This document shows positions 1 to 8,201 of a stretch of 64,000 nt of DNA, piece by piece. Under the pieces are notes generated by a model. The model was not told the origin of the DNA. It saw only the letters and a program-made list of their open reading frames with translations, and ran no database searches. The stretch's first letter is position 1; the number at the start of each line of letters is the position of its first letter. A program made the translations under genes and the position numbers. Where the stretch lies: assembly GCF_027812955.1 (NCBI RefSeq), contig NZ_JAPYZV010000005.1, forward strand, positions 248,001-312,000. Reading direction: 5' to 3'. Source of the stretch: Pedococcus sp. 5OH_020. GTDB taxonomy: Bacteria > Actinomycetota > Actinomycetes > Actinomycetales > Dermatophilaceae.

Positions 1-1
1 C

Positions 2-553
2 GACTGGCCGGGGACCTTCGGTCTGCGCCGTGACCTCGTCCTGCGCGCCGACGGCTGGAGCACGGAGGCGCTGTTCGAGAACCTGGAGATGGTGCGGACC
101 GTCCAGGCGGCGGGTGGCCGGTACCAACGGCGGCCCGACATCCTGGTCCGACGCGAGCCCCCGTCACTGGACCACTTCCTCCGCCAACGGGTCCGCCAGG
201 CGTACGAGGACCAGGCGCAGCCTCTGCGTTGCCTGGTCGCCCTCAGCGTCGTGCCCGCCGTCCTGCTCGGCCGACGTCGGCCGGTGCGCCTGGTGGGCGG
301 GGCGGCCGCGACGGCCGCGCTGGCGGAGGTGGGACGCCGGCGGGCGGGGGGTACGGCGGCCTTCCCGGCGAGCACCTCTCTGTTCGCGCCGTTGTGGGCG
401 CTGGAGCGAGGGGTCTGCGCGTGGGCCGCCGTGGTGGTCCGGCTCCGAGGCGGGGTGGTCTACCACGGCCGCCGGGTCCCGCTGGCGGCCAGCTCACGGC
501 GCCGCCTGCGCCGTGAGCTGGCCGAGCGCGAGCTTCGGCTCAGCGGGCGGTGA
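2..553 (+). CDS. Family 2 glycosyltransferase, C-terminal part (5' end outside window)
   Basis: The frame is open from the first bases and ends at TGA 551-553, so only about 183 C-terminal residues are present. The segment GTFGLRRD followed by GW and ENLEM resembles the acceptor-side end of GT2 enzymes, where an (E/D)D-type motif follows the second aspartate. An Arg-rich stretch (FLRQRVRQAYED) and two hydrophobic stretches follow, so the C-terminus is probably membrane-associated. The catalytic DxD region lies outside the window. Its last 14 bases overlap the convergent DUF4383 gene. The family call is from a partial sequence, and the acceptor is unknown. Confidence 0.6.
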   Translation, partial: DWPGTFGLRRDLVLRADGWSTEALFENLEMVRTVQAAGGRYQRRPDILVRREPPSLDHFLRQRVRQAYEDQAQPLRCLVALSVVPAVLLGRRRPVRLVGGAAATAALAEVGRRRAGGTAAFPASTSLFAPLWALERGVCAWAAVVVRLRGGVVYHGRRVPLAASSRRRLRRELAERELRLSGR

Positions 554-1016
554 CGCTCCCGTCCCGCAGCGCGCGGTCCCGGCGCCCCAGAACCACGCCG
601 AGGGCGATCATGCCCGCGCCCAGCAGGAAGTGCAGCCAGTCGTCGGCCGAGTTCACCGGCACGAAGTTCGCCGAGGAGCTCTTGTCGATGAGCAGGCCGT
701 AGAGCCACAGCACGAGGTAGATCGCACCGCCGACGACGAGGTAGCTCGCCGCGGTCCGCGCCTGCCTCGAGAGGGCGAGCCCCGCGACGCCGAACAGGAC
801 GTGGACGATGTTGTGCAGCACCGAGACCTGGAACGCTCCGAGCAGCATGGCACCGGAGCCGTGGCCGGCGCCCCCTAGCTGGTCGTAGTGCGTCGTGATG
901 CCCGGGACGAAGCCCAGGATGCCGACGAGGAGGAACACCGCACCCACAGCCGCGGCGGCCTTCTGCACGGGCGTCCTGGTGGACATATCGGTCGTGGTGT
1001 TTCGGGTGTTGGCCAT
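540..1016 (-). CDS. DUF4383 family four-helix membrane protein
   Basis: This 158-residue protein has four hydrophobic segments, at about residues 19-38, 58-78, 87-108 and 128-146. The HNIVHVLFGVAGL motif near residue 68 is the hallmark of DUF4383, an actinobacterial membrane family of unknown function. The ATG at 1016 is preceded by GAAAGG. The gene lies 5 bases after the upstream membrane-protein gene, so the two form a probable operon. A short Thr/Arg-rich cytoplasmic N-terminus is visible. The function is unknown. Confidence 0.8.
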   Translation of the reverse strand: MANTRNTTTDMSTRTPVQKAAAAVGAVFLLVGILGFVPGITTHYDQLGGAGHGSGAMLLGAFQVSVLHNIVHVLFGVAGLALSRQARTAASYLVVGGAIYLVLWLYGLLIDKSSSANFVPVNSADDWLHFLLGAGMIALGVVLGRRDRALRDGSVTAR

Positions 1017-1021
1017 TGTCG

Positions 1022-1684
1022 TCAGTACCTTTCGTTGGTGAGATCGGCGCGGTCGACCCTGCGGTGGAACCGCATGCCGGCCAGCCCCCCGAGGACGGCG
1101 CCGATGAGGCTCGTCAGGGCGGCGAGCACCAGGGCGATGATCCCCAGGGTGGTCAGGTTGCCTTCCGAGACGGGGATCCTCGGGAAGGTGTTGAGCTGGG
1201 AGAGCACGTCGTACTTGCTGCCGACGGCGGCCGTGACGACAGCCGCCACGATGGCGATGACGAGGGCCCAGACCCAGACGGCGACGCCCTGGCGGGCACC
1301 GTTGAAGCGCGCCATCCGACCCGCGACGTACCCACCGCAGTAGTAGCTGACGAAGAGCACGACGGCGACGACCACAGCTCCCACGGCGCTGATCGTCGTG
1401 ACGTTGTCGGCAGCGTCCGCGGTGGCCTTCTGGGCGTCGGTCCCCTTCGAGAGACCGACGGCCGTGCCCGCCGCCGCGAGCAGCGCTGTCAGCAGGACCG
1501 CCATCCCCATGGCTGTCAGCCAGCCGAAGAAGGCCGAACCGGCCTTCACGCCCCCGAACCGCTCGCGTTCCGCGACGGTGTCGTGGGTTCCGACCACTAC
1601 CCGCTCGCGTTCCGCCGCGGTGTCGTGGGCTCCGCCTACCACCCGCTCGTCGGCGGGCTCGTCGGTCCGTCGTCTGTTGTCCAT
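1022..1684 (-). CDS. YrzE/TIGR04086-like multi-pass membrane protein
   Basis: The protein has about 220 residues: a charged cytoplasmic head, then four hydrophobic segments separated by short loops. The last two flank a loop containing SKYDVLSQLNTFPR. The segment YYCGGYVAGRMARF and the second-half GxxGG motifs resemble the TIGR04086/YrzE membrane family. The head holds two tandem 14-residue repeats (VVGG/TxHDTxAERER) encoded by a 42-bp DNA repeat. I chose ATG 1684; an in-frame GTG at 1714 would add ten residues. It lies upstream of, and probably with, the DUF4383 gene. The function is unknown. Confidence 0.6.
   Translation of the reverse strand: MDNRRRTDEPADERVVGGAHDTAAERERVVVGTHDTVAERERFGGVKAGSAFFGWLTAMGMAVLLTALLAAAGTAVGLSKGTDAQKATADAADNVTTISAVGAVVVAVVLFVSYYCGGYVAGRMARFNGARQGVAVWVWALVIAIVAAVVTAAVGSKYDVLSQLNTFPRIPVSEGNLTTLGIIALVLAALTSLIGAVLGGLAGMRFHRRVDRADLTNERY
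1559..1642 (-). repeat. Tandem 42-bp coding repeat (two copies)
   Basis: Two consecutive 42-bp units at 1559-1600 and 1601-1642 share CCGCTCGCGTTCCGC and GGTGTCGTGGG, and the start of a third unit follows. They encode the AERER/HDT repeat in the cytoplasmic head of the membrane protein. The length is a multiple of three, so copy-number change would keep the frame. Confidence 0.8.
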
Positions 1685-1824
1685 TTCCAGTGTCCGTTTC
1701 CCTGAGAGCGACACGACTCGAATCGAGTCAATGCAGCCCGTACCCCCTGCTCACCAGCGCAAACGCGTGCGACGACAGGGTGCGGAGAAGGTCCGGACAC
1801 GGTGCGGAAACGAAGGCGCGGCCC

Positions 1825-2241
1825 TCAGTGGCGGCTCCCAGGCGCTTCGGTGCGCCTCTTGAGCACCCGCCAGCCGCCGGCCCGGTTGTCGGCGATGATC
1901 CGGCTCACCATCGCCGAGAGGGCGGGCGCGTTCAGCGTCTGCCCTTCGTAGACCGCAACGGTCCGGGCCGTCTTGTTGTCGTGGCCCGCCGTGATGATCC
2001 CCTCGGGGTCCGGGACGATGCCGCCGTCGTAGAGGAACACGTTGACGTGGTCTCGCGCGGCCAGCAGGGCGCAGATGTTGCCGTCCAGCACGAAGTACGG
2101 CTGCACGGTCCTCTTGACCGTCTCCTCGACCTCCGGGTCGGCAGCGTGCACCAGGTCGCGGACCTGGCGGCAGACCTCCTGCTGCCACGGCGGCAGCGCG
2201 TCGATGTAGGCATCGACGCGAGGGTCGGCGACGTAGGTCAT
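1825..2241 (-). CDS. DUF1801 (YdhG-like) domain protein
   Basis: This is a 138-residue soluble protein. The motif YIDALPPWQQEVCRQVR, then EETVKRTVQPYFVLDG and the later NVFLYDGG, matches the DUF1801 fold, a small alpha/beta domain found in YdhG and frataxin-like 'iron chaperone' proteins. No signal peptide or membrane segment is present. It is transcribed divergently from the sensor kinase gene. The function is unproven; the family name rests on the fold motif. A second DUF1801 protein is encoded at 60487-60858. Confidence 0.7.
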   Translation of the reverse strand: MTYVADPRVDAYIDALPPWQQEVCRQVRDLVHAADPEVEETVKRTVQPYFVLDGNICALLAARDHVNVFLYDGGIVPDPEGIITAGHDNKTARTVAVYEGQTLNAPALSAMVSRIIADNRAGGWRVLKRRTEAPGSRH

Positions 2242-2353
2242 GACCAGAACCTACTGCGGCTGCCGGCTTCGCGCGGGCCGAGCGTGCGGCGGCACCGAAG
2301 GGGCCTCGGCGATCGGCGAGAATGAGTCGGCCCGGAGGAAGGAGGACGGCCTC

Positions 2354-3730
2354 GTGAGACGGTGGGAACGGTGGTCGCTGCGACGGCGCGTCGTCGCCGT
2401 CTCCGCCGCTGCCGTGACGCTGGCCATCGTCATGGGGATCTCGGCCTACGCGGTCACCCTCGACCGCATCCTGTACGCCGCGGCCCGCGATGCCGCCACG
2501 CTGCAGGCGAGCGACATCTCGGCGACGGTGACCTCGGGGCAGTCCGCGGTGGCGGGGGCCGTGCAGGAGGTGCCGAGCAGGGGCTCGCTGCTCCAGGTGC
2601 TCGACGCGGGCCACCGGGTGCTGGCGGCGTCGGACCCGGCCGCCAGCCACGCGCCGCTGACCAGGCTGTCCCCGTCACCGGGGTCCGTGGCCACCGACCA
2701 GGTCACGGGTCTGCCCGGCGAGGTGGGAGAGCCGTACGCCGTCGTGGCCGAGGGCGTCCGCGACCGGCGAGGGGTGAGCTACGTCGTGGTGGTGGCCAGC
2801 CCCCTGCGCGTCGAGACGGCCACGGTCCGCACGGCCACCCTGCTGCTCGTCCTGGGCGGGGCTGTCCTGCTCCTCCTGCTGCTGGTCCTGGTGGGCCGAG
2901 TGATGCGCCGGGCCCTGGAGCCGGTGGAGCGCATCCGCAGCGAGGTGGACCGGATCACCCAGGTGCGCGACCGGGGGCACCTCACGGTGCCGCCGTCCGG
3001 CGACGAGATCTCCAAGCTGGCCGAGACGATGAACCGGATGCTGGACCGGCTGGACCGTGCCGACGCCAGCACCCGCCGCTTCGTGTCCGACGCCTCCCAC
3101 GAGCTCCGCAGCCCGCTGGCCACGATCCGGGCGGTCATCGAGGTGTCGCAGGCGAGCGGCCAGCCACCGGACCCGACGCGGGACGAGCTCGTCCTCGCGG
3201 AGACGATGCGGATGCAGCGCCTGGTGGACGACCTGCTCACCCTGGCCAAGGTGGACGACGGCCTCCCGATGAAGCGCGAGGAGGTCGACCTCGACGACAT
3301 CGTCGACGCCGAGGTCCGGCGCCTGCGAGGCACCGGTGAGCAGGCTGTCCGTGCCTCCATCGGGGCGGCCCGCGTCATGGGGGACCACGGCCGGCTCGAG
3401 CAGGTGGTGCGCAACCTCGTCGACAACGCGGCCCGCCACACCACCGGCCCGATCAGCTTGGCTGTGCGCACCGTGGACGACGAGGTGCTGCTGACCGTGG
3501 ACAACGCGGGGAGCCCGGTGCCCGAGGCGGACCGGGACGCCGTCTTCGAACGGTTCACGCGCCTGGAGGAGGCCAGGGAGCGCGACCGTGGCGGCAGCGG
3601 GCTGGGACTGGCCATCGCCCGCACCCTGGTCGAGGCGCATCACGGGCGGATCCGTGCCACGCAGACCCCAGGCGGGGACTGCCGTTTCGAGGTGCGACTG
3701 CCCGCCAGTGCCGCGTCGGGACCCGCCTGA
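2354..3730 (+). CDS. HAMP-domain sensor histidine kinase
   Basis: The protein has 458 residues. TM1 is near residues 12-33, an extracytoplasmic sensor of about 125 residues follows, TM2 is near 165-187, then HAMP. The HisKA H-box (DASHELRSP) has its phospho-accepting His at about residue 249. The N-box (NLVDNAARH) is near 355 and the G2 box is GSGLGLAIA. I chose GTG 2354 because AAGGAGGA sits 8 bases upstream; the ATG at 2240 would precede that site. The nearest regulator gene converges on it, 31 bases away. It probably phosphorylates that OmpR-type regulator; the signal is unknown. Confidence 0.9.
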   Translation: MRRWERWSLRRRVVAVSAAAVTLAIVMGISAYAVTLDRILYAAARDAATLQASDISATVTSGQSAVAGAVQEVPSRGSLLQVLDAGHRVLAASDPAASHAPLTRLSPSPGSVATDQVTGLPGEVGEPYAVVAEGVRDRRGVSYVVVVASPLRVETATVRTATLLLVLGGAVLLLLLLVLVGRVMRRALEPVERIRSEVDRITQVRDRGHLTVPPSGDEISKLAETMNRMLDRLDRADASTRRFVSDASHELRSPLATIRAVIEVSQASGQPPDPTRDELVLAETMRMQRLVDDLLTLAKVDDGLPMKREEVDLDDIVDAEVRRLRGTGEQAVRASIGAARVMGDHGRLEQVVRNLVDNAARHTTGPISLAVRTVDDEVLLTVDNAGSPVPEADRDAVFERFTRLEEARERDRGGSGLGLAIARTLVEAHHGRIRATQTPGGDCRFEVRLPASAASGPA

Positions 3731-3761
3731 GGCGCTCAGGTCGCCAGACCTGCTGCGGCGG

Positions 3762-4463
3762 TCAGGTCGTCGGCGCCCCGGTCGCAGCGACCGTCGCAGG
3801 TACGAGGCGGTAGCCCATCCCGCGCACCGTCTCGAGGGACCGGACGCCGAAGGCGGCGTCGATCTTGCGTCGCAGGTACCCGATGTAGACCTCGACGATG
3901 TTGTCGCTGCCGTCGAACGCCCGGTCCCAGACGTTCTCCAGGATCTCGCCCTTGGACAGCACGTCGCCCGGGTGCCGCATGAGGAACTGGAGGACGGCGA
4001 ACTCCTTGGCGGTCACCGAGACCCGCCGACCGCCCCGGCTCACCTGCCTGGTGTTGGGGTCCAGCACGAGGTCTCCCACGGTCAGGGTGACCGGGCGCTG
4101 TGGGGCGCCACGCCGGACGAGCGCGCGCAGCCTGGCTACGAGGACGATGAAGCTGAACGGCTTGGTCAGGTAGTCGTCGGCCCCCAGCTCGAACGCGTCG
4201 GTCTGGTCGTACTCGCCGTCCTTGGCCGTCAGCATCAGCGCCGGTGCCCAGACGAGCAGCTCGCGCAGGTTGCGCAGCACGTCGTAGCCGTTGCGCCCGG
4301 GCAGCATGATGTCGAGGACGATGACGTCGTACGGGTTCTCGGTCGCCATCCACTGGCCCGTGACCCCGTCGTGGGCCAAATCGACGACGAAGCCCTCGTT
4401 CGTCAGACCCCGCCGAAGGGTCTCGGCCAACGCCCGCTCGTCCTCGACAAGCAGCACCCGCAC
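3762..4463 (-). CDS. OmpR/PhoB-family response regulator
   Basis: This 233-residue protein has a receiver domain (acidic pair E7-D8, phospho-acceptor D51 in VLDIMLPG, K101 in LTKPF) and a C-terminal winged helix ending YIGYLRRKID...GMGYRL. GTG 4463 was chosen because GGAGG lies 6 bases upstream and the protein then begins directly with the receiver (VRVLLVEDE). It faces the kinase tail to tail rather than sharing its operon. It is divergent from the YbhN/GT4 pair, and direct repeats in that intergenic region suggest autoregulation and control of the pair. It is closely similar in layout to the regulator at 38580-39236. Confidence 0.9.
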   Translation of the reverse strand: MRVLLVEDERALAETLRRGLTNEGFVVDLAHDGVTGQWMATENPYDVIVLDIMLPGRNGYDVLRNLRELLVWAPALMLTAKDGEYDQTDAFELGADDYLTKPFSFIVLVARLRALVRRGAPQRPVTLTVGDLVLDPNTRQVSRGGRRVSVTAKEFAVLQFLMRHPGDVLSKGEILENVWDRAFDGSDNIVEVYIGYLRRKIDAAFGVRSLETVRGMGYRLVPATVAATGAPTT

Positions 4464-4604
4464 GTTCGTCCTCCGCTCCCGTCGCCTCAACCCTAGGGCG
4501 AGTCCTGGGCCGACGTCGCGGGACGGCGGCCGTGGCGCCCGCTACCCTGACGTACCGTCTCGGCAGGCGGGACGTCCGTCCACGATGCCCTCCGCCGGCT
4601 GAGT

Positions 4605-4654
4605 GGTTCCTGAACGCGCCGCAAGGGGCCACACTGGCTCAGGAACCGTTCAGG
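4605..4654. promoter_or_regulatory. Candidate OmpR-type operator upstream of YbhN/GT4
   Basis: TCAGG occurs at 4639-4643 and again at 4650-4654, an 11-bp period typical of PhoB/OmpR direct-repeat boxes. A further inverted copy, GGTTCCTGA (4605-4613), pairs with TCAGGAACC (4639-4647). The site lies in the 243-bp region between the regulator and the YbhN gene. Binding by the adjacent regulator is inference. Confidence 0.4.
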
Positions 4655-4706
4655 TGCGCTGCGGGAGGGTCACAGGAGCGCGAAGGGTGGAGATCGGAGG
4701 TCCGTG

Positions 4707-5735
4707 ATGCGCACCGTGCGAGTCGCGGGGCTGGTCACCAGGGGGATGCTGGCCGCAAGTCTGGCGGTGGTGCTGCTGTGGTGGACCATCCCGCGCGTCA
4801 GCGGGACGTCCTGGAGCGAGGTGGTAGCAGCCCTGGCCGGCGTGACGCTCTCGCAGCTGATGGTCCTTACCGCGCTCTGGGCTCTCGGTGTCGTCGCACA
4901 CTCCATCGTGCTGACCGGTGCCATGCCGGGGCTCAGCCGCCGACGGGCCCTGACCCTGAACCTCACCGGCAGCGCGGTGGCCAACGTGGTGCCGATGGGC
5001 GGTCCACTGGCGGTGGCGACGAACCTCGCCATGACGCGCGTGTGGCACGTCCGCCGGTCGGCGTTCGCCGCCTACACCGTCGTGACGAACATCTGGGACG
5101 TCATCGGCAAGCTCGTGCTGCCGCTGGTCGCCCTGGTCTGTCTTCTCGTGGCGGGCGGGCTGAGCAGTCCCACACTCGTCGTCGGCGCCGAGCTCGCCGT
5201 CGTGGCGCTGGCGCTGGTCGTCTCGCTCGTCCTCGCCGCGCTGGTCAGCGACCGGGCGTCGTCGCTCGTGGCGAGAGGGGCGGGCACTGTGGCGCACCGG
5301 CTGCTCCCCAGCCGGTTCCGCGACGGTGAAGCCCTCGTGGCCGTGATCCTGCACACGCGCGCGGTGGCTCGCGACCTGATCGTTCGCGGGTGGCTGCAGC
5401 TCACCACCGGGATGAGCGCCTACCTGGTCCTGCAGGCCCTGCTCCTCGGCGGGTGCCTGCACGTCGCCGGTGCCGACCTGCCGTGGCCTGCCGTCCTGGC
5501 CGGTTTCGCCGTGGAGCGGCTGCTCACCGTGGTGGTGATCACTCCCGGTGGGACAGGCCTGGCCGAGGGCGGCGCTGTGGCCGTGCTCTGTGCCGTGGGC
5601 GGTGACCCTACGGCGGTGGCTGTGGGCGTGCTGCTCTACCGCGGCTTCATCTTCCTGCTCGAGATTCCGGTCGGGGGGCTGTGGCTGGGTGGGTGGGCCC
5701 TGACCCGGTGGTGCGCTCAGGCCCGCGCCACATGA
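4707..5735 (+). CDS. YbhN/UPF0104-type multi-pass membrane protein (lysylphosphatidylglycerol synthetase TM-like)
   Basis: The protein has about 342 residues and roughly eight hydrophobic segments. The motif GSAVANVVPMGGP near residue 90, the later PGGTGLAEGG, and a final TM hairpin with LYRGFIFLLEIP match the UPF0104/LPG-synthetase-TM family, in which such motifs line a lipid-transport-like core. GGAGG precedes ATG 4707; a GTG one codon earlier is possible. Its stop overlaps the next start (ATGA), so it is translated with a GT4 glycosyltransferase. This suggests a role in making or moving a lipid-linked sugar, which is inference. Confidence 0.75.
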   Translation: MRTVRVAGLVTRGMLAASLAVVLLWWTIPRVSGTSWSEVVAALAGVTLSQLMVLTALWALGVVAHSIVLTGAMPGLSRRRALTLNLTGSAVANVVPMGGPLAVATNLAMTRVWHVRRSAFAAYTVVTNIWDVIGKLVLPLVALVCLLVAGGLSSPTLVVGAELAVVALALVVSLVLAALVSDRASSLVARGAGTVAHRLLPSRFRDGEALVAVILHTRAVARDLIVRGWLQLTTGMSAYLVLQALLLGGCLHVAGADLPWPAVLAGFAVERLLTVVVITPGGTGLAEGGAVAVLCAVGGDPTAVAVGVLLYRGFIFLLEIPVGGLWLGGWALTRWCAQARAT

Positions 5736-6892
5736 GACTCCTCCACGTCACGGACACGTACTCCCCCACCGTCGGTGGCATCGAGGTACTCGTCTCCTCC
5801 CTGGCCCACCACCAGCGCGCAGCCGGCCACCAGGTCACCGTCCTGACCCGTGCCTCCCCGGGAGTCGCCGCCGACCCTGCGGGCAGCGAGCCTGCGTACC
5901 TCGACCCAGCCTTCCAGCAGGCTGAGCCGCGCGGGCGCACCGGCGCCGGCCCGACCGTCTGCCGCGACCCCCGCCGGCTCGCCGAGCTGGTGCGCTGGGC
6001 CGACTGCGTTCATGCGCACGTGTCGGCGATCTCGCCGCTGGCCCTGCGGGGCGCCGAGGTGGCCGCGCAGGCAGACGTCCCCGTCGTCGCCACCGTCCAC
6101 TCCATGTGGGGAGCCGCGTGGCCCGTCGTCAGGGCGGTGGCGCTCGCTCGGCGGTGGCCGGACCTGCCGATCCAGTGGGCCGCGGTGAGCGAGGCCGCCG
6201 CCGGTGCAGTGCGTGCCGCGGTGACGCGGGGGCCGGTCCTCGTCCTGCCCAACGCCATCGACGTGGCCACCTGGGCTCCGCAGCCCCGCCTCGCACCCCT
6301 CGAAGGGATCACCGTCGTCGCAGTGCAGCGCATGGTGCGCCGCAAGCGGCCGCTGCGTCTGGTGTCCATCCTGCAACGGGCGCGGGCAGGGGTGCCGGAC
6401 CACGTGAGGGTGCGGGTCGTCGTCGTCGGCGACGGCGAGCAGCTGGCGACGCTGCGCTCCCGGGTCCGCCGTGCGGGGATGGAGTCCTGGGTCCGGACGC
6501 CGGGGGCGCTGAGCCACGACGACCTCCGCTCGCTCTACCACGACGCCGACATCTTCGTCGCACCCGCCGCCGCCGAGTCCTTCGGCATCGCGGCGCTGGA
6601 GGCCCGTGCCAGCGGTCTGGTCGTCCTGGCGCGGGAGGGCACCGGAGTCGGCGACTTCGTCAGCCACGGACATACCGGCCTGCTGGCTCCTGACGACGCG
6701 CGGATGGCCGATCACCTGGCCCTCCTGTGCCGCGACCCCTTGCTGCTGGACCGGATGCGAACCGCCAGCCGTGCGGTCCGGCCGCCGTTCGACTGGTCCG
6801 ACGTCCTGTGGCGCAACGAGGAGGCGTACGCGGTGGCGGCCGGTGCGCGGGTCCGCGCGGTGCCCGTCGTCACCGGGTCACAGCCGGCGTGA
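5732..6892 (+). CDS. Family 4 glycosyltransferase
   Basis: This is a 386-residue GT-B enzyme. The N-terminal domain begins MRLLHVTDTYSP and has the glycine loop TVGGIEVLV, which binds phosphate of the acceptor or donor in GT4 enzymes. The C-terminal domain has the donor-site motif AAESFGIAALEARASG (E-x7-E type) near residue 275. ATG 5732 overlaps the preceding stop and puts the Rossmann strand at the very N-terminus; an upstream start would add 17 residues of no homology. No signal peptide is seen, so it is cytosolic. Sugar and acceptor are unknown. Confidence 0.85.
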   Translation: MRLLHVTDTYSPTVGGIEVLVSSLAHHQRAAGHQVTVLTRASPGVAADPAGSEPAYLDPAFQQAEPRGRTGAGPTVCRDPRRLAELVRWADCVHAHVSAISPLALRGAEVAAQADVPVVATVHSMWGAAWPVVRAVALARRWPDLPIQWAAVSEAAAGAVRAAVTRGPVLVLPNAIDVATWAPQPRLAPLEGITVVAVQRMVRRKRPLRLVSILQRARAGVPDHVRVRVVVVGDGEQLATLRSRVRRAGMESWVRTPGALSHDDLRSLYHDADIFVAPAAAESFGIAALEARASGLVVLAREGTGVGDFVSHGHTGLLAPDDARMADHLALLCRDPLLLDRMRTASRAVRPPFDWSDVLWRNEEAYAVAAGARVRAVPVVTGSQPA

Positions 6893-6932
6893 CCCGCAGC
6901 CCTCGGCTCGCGTCTGCACGCCGATGGCGTGG

Positions 6933-8201
6933 CTAGCGCATGTTGCCGGTGTGGCCGAGGCTGAAGCGCCCTGGCTGCGGCCAGACGCACAGGCCGTGCG
7001 GCCCGGCATCCACCGCAATGGTGTGGGTGACCTTCCCGGTCCGGGTGTCGAAGACGTAGACCTTCTTGTCGTAGCGACCGGAGAGCCACAGCTCCTTCCC
7101 GTCCGCTGTGACGCCGCCCATGTCGGGCGAACCGCCGCCGGGAACGCGCCAGAGCGCCACCGGACGCAGAGTCCTGGCATCGAGGACGCTGACGGTGCCC
7201 GCGTCGCGGTTCGAGACGTACAGCCGGGTGGCGTCGCGAGACGGGTAGATGCCGTGCGCTCCGAGGCCCGTGTGGACGAAGCCGGTGCACCGCATCGTCC
7301 GCGCGTCGATCACCCACACACCGTTGCGGAGCATGTCTGCGACGACGAAGTGCCGCCCGTCGGGGGTCAGGCGCACGTCCTGCGGCATCGCGCTGGACCC
7401 GGGAAGCAGCTCGCTCTTCGGGCTGCCGGGCAGCTGCATGGCCTCGTGCGGAGAGGTGGCGCCCGGAGTGCTGACCTTGTTCAGGTCGATGACCTTGCGT
7501 ACCGACCTGGCATCCCTGTCGGTCACGACGAGCTTCCCGTCGAACTCGCAGCTGGCCAGCAGGAACCGGAGGTCTGCGGTGTAGTCGGCGTGGTTCACGC
7601 CGTGACAGGGCACCCGCAGCGACCGCTGGAGCCGCATGGTGTGCGGGTCCCTCACGTCGATGCGCCGCAGGCGCTCCGCCATCACGAGCGCGTGTTTGCC
7701 GTCCGGGGTGAAGTACAGGTTGTACGGGTCGGCGACGGGCACCGGCCGTCCCGCCCGTCCGGTCCGCGGGTCCACCGGGGTCAAGGTGTTCGCACGGTCC
7801 GCGTTGACCCACAGGGTTCGCAGGTCCCAGGCCGGGACCACGTGCTGCGGCTCCCGGCCGGTGCGGAAACGCCCGACCACCGCATACGTCTTGGGGTCGA
7901 TGAGCTGGACGGTGTCGTCGAGCGTGTTGGGGACGTACACCATGGACCGCGCCGACGATGCAACAGCGCTGAGGGCGCCTGGTGTCGCCGCGGCGTACAC
8001 GTCGTTGGCGGCCGCCGTCGTGGGCCTCGAGATGCCGCTTGTCGTGGCCGTCGCAGTCGCACCCACCGACGAGACGCCAGCCGAGGCGGTCGGGCCCGTG
8101 GGGTCGGCCGAGCAGCCAGCCAGAGCCATGACGGCTCCGAGGACTCCCACGACCCGGCCGCGGCCGCGGCCGCGAGTGAGACTCTGCCCTTGGCGGGTCA
8201 T
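6933..8201 (-). CDS. YVTN-type seven-bladed beta-propeller lipoprotein
   Basis: This 422-residue protein starts with an Arg-rich signal peptide and the lipobox LAGC (Cys about residue 30), so it should be a membrane-anchored extracellular lipoprotein. A Thr/Ala/Ser-rich linker leads into a propeller. Repeats such as VYVPNTLDDTVQLIDP, LYVSNRDAGTVSVLD and VYVFDTRTGKV match YVTN/lactonase-like blades. The start overlaps the deacetylase stop (ATGA), so the two are translationally coupled. In the family such propellers serve as binding or electron-transfer modules; no catalytic residues are evident here. Confidence 0.8.
   Translation of the reverse strand: MTRQGQSLTRGRGRGRVVGVLGAVMALAGCSADPTGPTASAGVSSVGATATATTSGISRPTTAAANDVYAAATPGALSAVASSARSMVYVPNTLDDTVQLIDPKTYAVVGRFRTGREPQHVVPAWDLRTLWVNADRANTLTPVDPRTGRAGRPVPVADPYNLYFTPDGKHALVMAERLRRIDVRDPHTMRLQRSLRVPCHGVNHADYTADLRFLLASCEFDGKLVVTDRDARSVRKVIDLNKVSTPGATSPHEAMQLPGSPKSELLPGSSAMPQDVRLTPDGRHFVVADMLRNGVWVIDARTMRCTGFVHTGLGAHGIYPSRDATRLYVSNRDAGTVSVLDARTLRPVALWRVPGGGSPDMGGVTADGKELWLSGRYDKKVYVFDTRTGKVTHTIAVDAGPHGLCVWPQPGRFSLGHTGNMR

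Noticed and set aside
1711-1731. GACTCG-AAT-CGAGTC near the YrzE-like gene, first seen as a tRNA T-arm-like GTTCGAATC look-alike
   Set aside because: There is no acceptor stem, D-arm or anticodon arm around it. It is a simple 6-bp inverted repeat.
3737-3752. CAGGTC-GCCA-GACCTG hairpin between the converging kinase and regulator
   Set aside because: The stem is only 6 bp and there is no T-tract; a weak terminator is possible but not supported.
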